NCBI GenBank assembly: GCA_002309915.1 | Contig: DBYT01000074.1 | Span: 12,769 to 18,699 of the forward strand | Length of the DNA stretch: 5,931 nt | DNA from: Bacteroidales bacterium UBA1179 | GTDB lineage: Bacteria > Bacteroidota > Bacteroidia > Bacteroidales > Bacteroidaceae | Reading direction: 5' to 3' | Shown here: positions 1 to 5,847 of the stretch, one piece after another | How the letters are laid out: every line of letters starts with the position of its first letter | Numbering within the stretch: the stretch's first letter is position 1 | Position numbers and translations under genes: made by a program | The notes under the pieces: generated by a model | Database searches by the model: none | The model's input: only the letters and a program-made list of their open reading frames with translations | What the model was told of the DNA's origin: nothing

Positions 1-71
1 TCTGCAATTACGATTGAATAGAAGGCGTAACCTTTGTGGCCTCTTCTCTGCAATCTGATTTTTGCTGCCAT
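1..71 (-). CDS. rpsP: 30S ribosomal protein S16, N-terminal fragment (runs off left edge)
   Basis: This is the start of ribosomal protein S16, a small-subunit protein that binds 16S rRNA and helps 30S assembly. The minus strand reads ATG at 71-69 followed by 22 more complete codons, giving MAAKIRLQRRGHKGYAFYSI then VIA, with the next codon cut by the window edge. This closely matches the conserved S16 N-terminus (MA.KIRLQR.G.K..AFY.IVIAD), including the basic RLQRRGHK segment. No other start fits the alignment. The bases just before the ATG (about 72-90) are A-rich with no Shine-Dalgarno site, as is usual in Bacteroidota. The gene lies on the same strand as the lipoprotein operon, 125 nt beyond its last stop, and has its own promoter-like element at 134-141, so it is probably an independent housekeeping unit. 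The fragment is short, but the match is highly specific. Confidence 0.93.
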   Translation of the reverse strand, partial: MAAKIRLQRRGHKGYAFYSIVIA

Positions 72-110
72 AAGTTGTTGTTTTTATTGAATTTATAAAT
101 GATTTGAATA

Positions 111-129
111 GCCGTTATCCCGTAACGGC
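111..129 (-). other. GC-rich hairpin at the expected 5' end of the rpsP mRNA
   Basis: A perfect 7-bp inverted repeat, GCCGTTA at 111-117 and TAACGGC at 123-129, encloses a 5-nt loop. It starts about 5 nt after the promoter -7 element, so it would form at or very near the 5' end of the rpsP transcript. No clear U-run follows it on the minus strand (the next bases are TATTCAAATC), so it is not a good intrinsic terminator in that direction. It could stabilise the mRNA or affect expression. The structure is seen; its function is inferred. Confidence 0.5.
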
Positions 130-133
130 GGCG

Positions 134-159
134 CAAAGGTAGTAAAAATTATCATGCAA
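134..159 (-). promoter_or_regulatory. Bacteroidota-type promoter for rpsP
   Basis: The minus strand carries TACCTTTG at 141-134, an exact match to the Bacteroidota primary sigma factor -7 consensus TAnnTTTG. A possible -33 element, TTG, sits at 159-157, but it is several nt closer than the usual spacing, so the upstream half is weak. Transcription would start near 130-127, leaving a leader of about 55-60 nt before the rpsP ATG at 71. The position directly upstream of a housekeeping ribosomal protein gene supports the call. Confidence 0.62.
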
Positions 160-168
160 TCATCATAA
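144..168 (-). terminator. Weak AU-rich terminator-like hairpin after the lipoprotein operon
   Basis: On the minus strand the arm TTATGATG (168-161) pairs with CATGATAA (156-149) across an ATTG loop, giving seven base pairs with one internal G-G mismatch, followed directly by five Ts (148-144). This has the shape of an intrinsic terminator and begins 28 nt after the last stop codon, but the stem is AU-rich and weak. It overlaps the possible -33 element of the rpsP promoter. Read-through into rpsP is plausible. Confidence 0.4.
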
Positions 169-196
169 GGTCCATAAATATTTCACGCGGAAACGG

Positions 197-2173
197 TTAA
201 TGGACAGAAGGATAGCTTGCAGTGTAATGTACGTACGTAAACTGCGCGTAGTCACTGTGGGCGTCATACCAGCTCTGAAGGGTCTCGTTGAGCGACTGGC
301 AGAAGGACTCCTGCTGCATCGCAAACTGGGACGTAGCCTCGGGGCATTCTATCACTCCGCTGTTGGTTGCAGCTATGCTGTAGTCTGTTCCGCCGTCAAC
401 CTCGCCGGCCTGATAGCAGCCTACGACAGTGCCTGTGTTGGTTCCTACAAGGCCTCCGGTTCCGTGGGTGATTCCGGTATGGCAGCAGGCGTAGATGACG
501 CCGCTGTTGGTTCCTGCAATGGCCCCTGCGCTGGTGGTTACGTCATCGGCTATACGGCAGCCTCCAATTATGCCTTCGTTGACATCGGTAAGCGCACCGC
601 CGCCGCTTATGGTTCCTATGGTGGTTATCTGCAGTTGTCTTACTACAGCACGCTCGCCCAGTTTGGCAAACAGAGGTTTGCCGTACAGACGGTTCACATA
701 TCGGTTATCGGCCAGATAGGTGCCTTCAAAGGGATGTGTGGCATCACCTATTCCAATCCAGCTTACGGGACTTACACCTGATTCACTGTCCTCGAGTATG
801 GTCTTAGTCGAAGCTGACTGCATGGTGATATCGGCATCCTGTCTTATGTACTTGCCCTGGAAGGTCATTCCGCCGGTTACCTCCTTTGCGAACGACAGCA
901 GCTGCAGGGCCGATGATATGCGGTAGGGATAGAGCTCCGATCCGTCATTGCCGTAGATATCCTTGATGACATCGCCGTCGCGGTAGAGCCAGGTGGCGTC
1001 ATCGGCCGTTGCTGTAGGCATATCCTGTGTGGTAACGGGGCTGCTTATGTCCATGAAAGTGGATTTCTTGCGCAGTTCACCCAGGTTAGGTGTGCTGACA
1101 TAGTTCCAGTCGTTGTACTCCACTCCCATGAACATCTGCTCGTCCTTGTGGTTGAGTGATATGTTCAGAGTGGTGGCCATTCCCGAGTGCAGGTTGACCG
1201 TCTGGCTGAAGGCACCTCTGTAGGTCTTTACAAGCGGGTCGCCGTCGGGATTCAGGGGATCGGGATAGGTTACTGTGAATGAGAATGCCAGAGGTGCGTC
1301 ATTGCCGTTGATGGCGTGGAACAACTCATCCTGGGGTGTGGTAATACCGTAGAAGGTGAAGGTCTTGCTCTGGGCGTTACCCTCGCCTGCCTCATTCTTG
1401 CACCACAGGCAGACATCCTTGGTTACCTGCTGGGTGTTGTTCAGGTTGAGTACCTTAAGGGTACGGCTGTCGCCGCCCCAGGTGTATTTGGCGGGCTGGT
1501 CGTGCAGTATCAGATTGCTTACCCTGACGCGGGTATCGACTGCACTGGTGCTGGCGGCAAAGTCCTTGATGTTGACGATCACGCAGACGTTGCTCATGGC
1601 GTGATACATGGTGACCTTGGTGGACAATCCTCCGGTCTCGGCAACCGTCTCTGTATCGTAGTTGAGCAGCAGGTCCTCCTGTTTCATGGCGCTGTTGCCC
1701 GGTGTGTAGTCTATTTCGGTCTGGCCGTAGCCCAACTCACCGGCAAAGGTGCCGTCACCGTTATCGGTCCAGTGATAAGCGGCCGTAGGCAGGCTGTAAC
1801 CGATGAATGTGTGGGGTGATGCACCATCGGTCCAGTATATCTTTTCCGGCAGGTCGCCGTCTACCCTCTCCCAACTCAGGGCTTCGTAGAAGTAGTAGCG
1901 GATATTGCTGTAGGTGAACTCGGTCAGAGGGGCGGCGGTACGCTTGATGGTGGTGAACACTATCCTGTCATCGGCCTCAAACTCAGTGCGGCCCACCTCG
2001 ACGGCAGCGGGTGCTGCGGCGCGGGTAGAGATGCCTGCGCTTATGTAGGGCTCGATTCGCCTTATCTCAAGATCCTCACTGTAAGACATCCTGTCATCCT
2101 TGCTGCACGCTGTCAGCAAGGCCATAACGCTCAGAAGGAGCCATATGCTGTTGTTCTTGAACACTTTCATCAT
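197..2173 (-). CDS. Fimbrillin-family (Mfa-like) surface lipoprotein with C-terminal GLUG repeats
   Basis: A 658-residue predicted lipoprotein. Its signal peptide has a hydrophobic core (WLLLSVMALL) and lipobox LLTAC with lipidated Cys23. The following SKDD resembles the acidic Bacteroidota lipoprotein export signal, so surface exposure is likely. Residues about 40-356 look like an Mfa-like/fimbrillin part: TRA at 50-52, an acidic strand motif (EFEADDRIVF, 64-73), the characteristic H.M strand YHAMSNVCVIV (190-200), and a closing segment ending in DW (355-356). Residues 417-450 form a lead-in, followed by GLUG-like units (WIGIG at 472; GGLVGTNTGTVVGCYQAGEV at 573-592). The C-terminus ends in HYTAS plus five residues. 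The start is ATG at 2173, 3 nt after the preceding stop; a second ATG follows immediately and would change the product by one residue. Probable role is a pilus accessory or tip adhesin, or a beta-helix surface protein; ligand unknown. Family call is good, role is inference. Confidence 0.88.
   Translation of the reverse strand: MMKVFKNNSIWLLLSVMALLTACSKDDRMSYSEDLEIRRIEPYISAGISTRAAAPAAVEVGRTEFEADDRIVFTTIKRTAAPLTEFTYSNIRYYFYEALSWERVDGDLPEKIYWTDGASPHTFIGYSLPTAAYHWTDNGDGTFAGELGYGQTEIDYTPGNSAMKQEDLLLNYDTETVAETGGLSTKVTMYHAMSNVCVIVNIKDFAASTSAVDTRVRVSNLILHDQPAKYTWGGDSRTLKVLNLNNTQQVTKDVCLWCKNEAGEGNAQSKTFTFYGITTPQDELFHAINGNDAPLAFSFTVTYPDPLNPDGDPLVKTYRGAFSQTVNLHSGMATTLNISLNHKDEQMFMGVEYNDWNYVSTPNLGELRKKSTFMDISSPVTTQDMPTATADDATWLYRDGDVIKDIYGNDGSELYPYRISSALQLLSFAKEVTGGMTFQGKYIRQDADITMQSASTKTILEDSESGVSPVSWIGIGDATHPFEGTYLADNRYVNRLYGKPLFAKLGERAVVRQLQITTIGTISGGGALTDVNEGIIGGCRIADDVTTSAGAIAGTNSGVIYACCHTGITHGTGGLVGTNTGTVVGCYQAGEVDGGTDYSIAATNSGVIECPEATSQFAMQQESFCQSLNETLQSWYDAHSDYAQFTYVHYTASYPSVH
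341..586 (-). repeat. Four tandem GLUG-like beta-helix coils with a cysteine ladder
   Basis: Within the 658-residue protein, residues about 530-611 hold four units sharing N-x-G-[IVT]-[IV]-x-x-C: NEGIIGGC (532-539), NSGVIYAC (556-563), NTGTVVGC (579-586) and NSGVIEC (604-610, one residue shorter). The Asn-to-Asn spacings are 24, 23 and 25 residues. The third unit, preceded by GGLVG, is the clearest match to the GLUG motif. Such repeats are expected to stack as beta-helix coils, placing the four cysteines at equivalent positions. The DNA itself is diverged between units. Confidence 0.75.
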
Positions 2174-2176
2174 GAT

Positions 2177-3214
2177 TTAGTTTATCTGCATGGTAATCCT
2201 GTAGAGTTTACCCGGCTCAAAGACGGTCTGGTCCATCTCCATGCTGTAACGGGTCTCGCCGTCACGTACCCAGAAGGTAGCGTTCTGTGAGAGCGTACAG
2301 GGCGGTATGATGAGACGATAGGTCTTGGAGCCTGCGTTGTAGGCGGTATAGGTGGTACCCTGGCTAATCTCGTTGAAGGACTTTACCACTGTCTTGTGCT
2401 GTGAGTCATTGACTACGGCTATTCCCAGGATGGTGCCGTTCTGCTCCCTGGTGCAGGAGTGCTTGCTCTTGTAGCCGTAATCGTTGGAATTGACCTTACT
2501 GGCGGCGGCGTAATAATCGCCCACAATCACCTCGGCCTGGTCAATGTCGGGCATTCCCTCAAGGGTCAGCACGGCGTCATCGGACAGGCCGATGTTTTCA
2601 TCGACGGTTATCAGCAGGGCTGCCATCATATGCTTGAAACTCAGATGTACGTTATAGGAGCCGGTCTGCTGAATGGTCTGTGCCCACAACAGGTCCGATG
2701 CCTTGTAATCGGCCTCCTTGGTCTGGTCGGCATGGAAAACGTAACTGTACTGCTCCACGCGGGTGTCACTGCCGGCTATGAATATCTGCTCCTCGCTCCA
2801 GGTCTGCGCCGTGTAGACGTAGGGAGTCTGCTGAGCCTCGTAACGCTCGTAGATGTCGGGGGATGCCGAGGGGCTGTAGTCACCGTCTATGTCAAAGCCG
2901 TCCGATGCCTGCAGCGTAGCCCACTCGTCGGTATGCCATTTGAGCAGCCAGAAGGCGTCAAAGCTGGCTCCGTAGGTGGATTCGCCGAACTCGGTATGTG
3001 ACGAGAAGGGGCAGATGACCTTGAGTTTTATCTTGTCGCCGTTCTCAAAGGCGTTGCCGTCAAAGTTGGCGCGGGTCTCAATCTCACCCTCAAAATTACT
3101 GACCGACGTAAAGAACGAGAGTCTTCCCGGCTCTACGGTCTGCTCTTGCTTTGAACAGCCTGCCAGAAGCAGGAGGACGCAAAGAGGTAAAAATCTGTAT
3201 GTCTTCATATCCAT
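2177..3214 (-). CDS. Fimbrillin-family (Mfa-like) lipoprotein, compact pilin-like subunit
   Basis: A 345-residue predicted lipoprotein with hydrophobic core LPLCVLLLLAG and lipobox LAGC, lipidated at Cys20. It consists of a fimbrillin/Mfa-like region with no added C-terminal module. Diagnostic segments are TRA at 47-49, then FENGDKIKL (56-64), the family hallmark DYKASDLLWAQT (169-180), LSFKHMMAALLITVD (191-205) and the terminal strand FEPGKLYRITMQIN (332-345), which matches the usual pilin ending of the type L.pGK.Y.i.m. The length is normal for the family. The start is ATG at 3214, 5 nt after the preceding stop; an in-frame alternative, Met3 at 3208, would also leave a good signal peptide. 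Probably a structural or accessory subunit of a type V pilus, assembled at the outer membrane surface by donor-strand exchange. Whether it is stalk, adaptor or anchor cannot be read from sequence alone. Confidence 0.9.
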   Translation of the reverse strand: MDMKTYRFLPLCVLLLLAGCSKQEQTVEPGRLSFFTSVSNFEGEIETRANFDGNAFENGDKIKLKVICPFSSHTEFGESTYGASFDAFWLLKWHTDEWATLQASDGFDIDGDYSPSASPDIYERYEAQQTPYVYTAQTWSEEQIFIAGSDTRVEQYSYVFHADQTKEADYKASDLLWAQTIQQTGSYNVHLSFKHMMAALLITVDENIGLSDDAVLTLEGMPDIDQAEVIVGDYYAAASKVNSNDYGYKSKHSCTREQNGTILGIAVVNDSQHKTVVKSFNEISQGTTYTAYNAGSKTYRLIIPPCTLSQNATFWVRDGETRYSMEMDQTVFEPGKLYRITMQIN

Positions 3215-3219
3215 CGGTC

Positions 3220-5838
3220 TTAATTGTTCTGTATCAGCGGGTTCCAGCTCTCATCGGCATCCAGGGCTCCGGTAACCAGTTCGGGATAGAGGTGTACGTA
3301 ACCCACTGTCGAGGCTGTGTAATGCATCTGGCAGGGATATTTGGTACCAACCTCGGTCTGGTTATACTGTGAGATGGCATAGTTCATTGCCTTCCAGGGG
3401 GCCAGTCCGTAAATCTCACGGCGCATATTGGCACTCATCTCGTAGTAATCCACATCGGGGCCGATAAGGTAGTCGTTCTTGGCCTTGAGCACATGTGAAG
3501 CGGCTCCGCGGATATACTGACGGGGTCCGTAGGCATCCTGTACCGCGCCTACTGCATTCGTGCCGGGTGACTTCTCGGTGTCGTAGTAGTTGCACATGAA
3601 TACGCCCCACTCTATGTCGTGACCTCTCAGAGGTGCAAAGAAGGCCGATTCGGCATCCTCACCGTATGCGCCCAGAAGCGCTCCGGTGCCTGACGGTATG
3701 CCTGAGGCAGCCTGCATGCATCCCAGCATTGTGAGGTCATCGGCCACACCTACAAGAGGCTTGGTTGAATTTCCCACATGGATGCAACCTACTACGTAAC
3801 TGGTACCCTGCAGGGTATCGGCTATGGAGCATGCGGTGCTGTTGCACATCAGGGATATTCCGGAGATGTAGCAGCCCCACCCTGTGGGTCCGTCCGGAAC
3901 GGCTTTCCTTACGAGTGACAGGTTGTGCACGCTCTCTATGCGTAGGTTGCTTATGGCGCAGTCCATCACATGCTCGAACAGGTATCCGTTCTGCATGTTG
4001 ACGTTGGTGAGTTTATGTCCGTTGCCCTTGAAGTTGCCGCTGAATACGGTGTTTCCGTGACCTACGCTGGGCAGCTCCCAGTCATAGAGGTCAAGGTCCT
4101 GTGTCAGGCTGACATCAAAGTGGCTTCCGTAATCGGGGTCAAAGAAATCGATGGGACCCGTTATGTAGTCCTCCTTTACATGGGCTGCCTGTGTTGATAC
4201 CGTAGGATAGAAATGGGGATAGAAGACATATCCCAGGGCCTCGGCATCCTCTCTTGTTATCTCGGTGGTGTTGCCGCTGCCGTCATCGTATATCCACCAG
4301 TAGGTCTCGAATCCGTCCTCATCCTTGATCTCGTGCCCCTCGTTGTCCTTGCGTACCTCACCGCGGGTAAGTCCGCTCATCTTGGAGGCGGCGGTTCCGT
4401 TGACCAGTCGGATGAAGGTGATGAACTCCCTCTGGTTGCTTACGCTGAATGCGGGGTTGAAATCACCGCCTGCAACGGCAATCTTGGCTGCAGCCCTGTA
4501 GGCCTGCGTCCACCATCTGAAGTCAAGGTCCACCATAGATTGTGCCTCGTCATCGGCGTTATCTGTCCCCAGATCCTGCTCGGTCCATGAGAAGCTGTCG
4601 GTGGCGGTTATGGTGATATGGTCGTAATGGTAACCTACGCTGAACAGGTAGCTGTAACCGGCTTTCATGGGCAGTCCGTCAGGGAAGGCAACCCCACCCT
4701 GCTGGTTCTTGATGTCACTCAGGGCAAAGATATGCCAGGAGCCCTCGGTTCCCTCGGTTGCGGCCTTGTCGCCGTTATTGACATCGTAGAGCCATACCTT
4801 GAATCGGGTGCATGCGGGCAGAGTCAGTTCCTGACCGAGTGCACCGCTGCTCATGTCATACGGGATGGCCATCATGTACAGGCGTCCGTCATTGCTGTTG
4901 AATACGGGATGCTGAACCTGACTCTCTATCTCGGCGGCACTCAGGGTTCCTATCTTTACGATTCCGTCGGCTGTGCCATACTGCTCCAGATTCCTAAAAT
5001 CGGTGTTGTCATCGTTGTAGAGAGCCTGGGTCATTGCGACGGGCAGGAATGTGCGGTCATCGATTCCGCCAGGCATACACATGCGGTTGTAGGCTGCCAG
5101 CACCTGGTTGCACTCCTCCTGGGCCTGCTCATCGGTCTTGGCGGTCTCAAGGTCATCATGTGCCTGGGTATCGGCATTGTCATCACGCTTGTAGTCGTGC
5201 CAGTCGGTACAAATCACAGCTCCAGCGAACTCGTTGCCCGGCTTGCAGGTCAGACCTATACGGCAGGCAATGTGATGCATGGAGAGCGGTATGTCATATG
5301 TAGGACCGGATACGGTTACCCAGTCAGATACCGTGTAGTCGGGATAGTAACTCTCCCTGGTGCCTATATTGATGGCGTCGTCCAGGTTGCTGCGTCCCCA
5401 TGCGCGGAAACGTACGGTACGTCCGTTCTCCCATACCAGCGAGTCTGCCTCGGTCTGGGTGGTCGGGGCCGATAAGGGGTCATCGGACTTGAGTTTGCCG
5501 TCCATGGGGAACCAGTCGGAATGGAGCGATACGGTGGTTCCCGTAGCGTAATCCATCTTGAAGTAATAGGTGCGGAAAGACTCACTCTCCCCGTCAAATA
5601 CCGAACCGCCGCTGCCTATGGCATACTGGCGGAATATGCGCATCTGGTCGCCCTCGTTGAACGAGCCGTCATGATGCTGTGTGGCACGGGTCATGAACGG
5701 ATCGGCCACCGATGCACTGAACCTGACCCTGCGGCCGGTCAAAGAGGTCTGCTCTTCATTCTGAATCCTGAAGTCATCGTTTGTACAGGACAGAAGCGCC
5801 AAGGCACCAAACAGATATATAACGTTTCTGAATTTCAT
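3220..5838 (-). CDS. Large fimbrillin-family (Mfa-like) lipoprotein with GLUG-like C-terminal region
   Basis: An 872-residue predicted lipoprotein with lipobox LLSC, lipidated at Cys18 and followed by TNDD. Residues about 35-424 form a fimbrillin/Mfa-like region: TRA at 50-52, GSFNEGDQMRIF (58-69), the histidine strand SMHHIACRIGL (186-196) and the closing strands MKAGYSYLFSVGY (391-403) with SFSWTEQDLG (415-424). An acidic segment at about 211-252 looks inserted. Residues 464-482 are a GLUG lead-in, followed by an extra hydrophilic segment (485-575) and the GLUG-like core WELPSVG (587-593), FSGNFKGNGHKLTNV (599-613) and ISNLRI (629-634). Degenerate coils with LVG, LGC and LLG motifs continue to about 753, and the C-terminus contains HYTAS (839-843). 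It has 14 cysteines besides the lipidated one, many in the C-terminal half. The start at 5838 lies 9 nt after the upstream stop, implying one operon. Size and added module suggest a tip adhesin or surface-displayed binding protein; this role is inferred. Confidence 0.88.
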   Translation of the reverse strand: MKFRNVIYLFGALALLSCTNDDFRIQNEEQTSLTGRRVRFSASVADPFMTRATQHHDGSFNEGDQMRIFRQYAIGSGGSVFDGESESFRTYYFKMDYATGTTVSLHSDWFPMDGKLKSDDPLSAPTTQTEADSLVWENGRTVRFRAWGRSNLDDAINIGTRESYYPDYTVSDWVTVSGPTYDIPLSMHHIACRIGLTCKPGNEFAGAVICTDWHDYKRDDNADTQAHDDLETAKTDEQAQEECNQVLAAYNRMCMPGGIDDRTFLPVAMTQALYNDDNTDFRNLEQYGTADGIVKIGTLSAAEIESQVQHPVFNSNDGRLYMMAIPYDMSSGALGQELTLPACTRFKVWLYDVNNGDKAATEGTEGSWHIFALSDIKNQQGGVAFPDGLPMKAGYSYLFSVGYHYDHITITATDSFSWTEQDLGTDNADDEAQSMVDLDFRWWTQAYRAAAKIAVAGGDFNPAFSVSNQREFITFIRLVNGTAASKMSGLTRGEVRKDNEGHEIKDEDGFETYWWIYDDGSGNTTEITREDAEALGYVFYPHFYPTVSTQAAHVKEDYITGPIDFFDPDYGSHFDVSLTQDLDLYDWELPSVGHGNTVFSGNFKGNGHKLTNVNMQNGYLFEHVMDCAISNLRIESVHNLSLVRKAVPDGPTGWGCYISGISLMCNSTACSIADTLQGTSYVVGCIHVGNSTKPLVGVADDLTMLGCMQAASGIPSGTGALLGAYGEDAESAFFAPLRGHDIEWGVFMCNYYDTEKSPGTNAVGAVQDAYGPRQYIRGAASHVLKAKNDYLIGPDVDYYEMSANMRREIYGLAPWKAMNYAISQYNQTEVGTKYPCQMHYTASTVGYVHLYPELVTGALDADESWNPLIQNN
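3919..4080 (-). other. GLUG-like beta-helix core of the 872-residue lipoprotein
   Basis: Residues about 587-640 follow the classic GLUG layout: W..P.VG, then FSGNFKGNGHKLTNVNM, then GYLFEHV, then AISNLRIESV. This matches the pattern W.PIG....F.G.fdGnGh.I.nl.....lF..v..a.i.nl.i seen in GLUG-containing Bacteroidota proteins. Weaker coils containing VVGC (682-685), LVGV (695-698), MLGC (704-707) and ALLG (720-723) follow it. The domain is recognised by pattern only. Confidence 0.7.
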
Positions 5839-5847
5839 TTCCGGTCT

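Noticed and set aside
177..184. Palindrome AAATATTT
   Set aside because: An 8-bp AT palindrome is expected by chance in an AT-rich intergenic region, and no paired site or neighbouring operator-like symmetry was found.
197..229. Possible frameshift or premature stop at the end of the 658-residue protein, because its C-terminus is shorter than that of the 872-residue protein
   Set aside because: The sequence after the stop shows no continuation of the LYPELV-type tail in the frame downstream, so there is no positive sign of a broken gene; a naturally shorter end is simpler.
200..781. A 193-codon open frame on the plus strand
   Set aside because: It is antisense to the GLUG repeat part of the 658-residue protein. 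Its Ala/Val/Gly/Tyr-rich repetitiveness simply mirrors the repeat codons on the other strand.
1316..1819. A 167-codon open frame on the plus strand
   Set aside because: It is antisense to the Mfa-like domain of the 658-residue protein and has no family signature, whereas the minus-strand frame has a signal peptide and family motifs.
2459..3001. A 180-codon open frame on the plus strand
   Set aside because: It is antisense to the 345-residue fimbrillin-family gene, whose hallmark motifs are clear; the plus-strand product resembles nothing recognised.
3416..3610. A 64-codon minus-strand frame inside the 872-residue gene
   Set aside because: It is an out-of-frame, Arg/Pro/Cys-rich overlap within a continuous, domain-bearing coding frame and has no promoter or ribosome-binding context.
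4618..5475. A 285-codon open frame on the plus strand
   Set aside because: It lies wholly antisense to the well-supported 872-residue lipoprotein gene, has low-complexity Val/Gly/Leu-rich content typical of antisense shadows, and shows no recognisable domain or start region.
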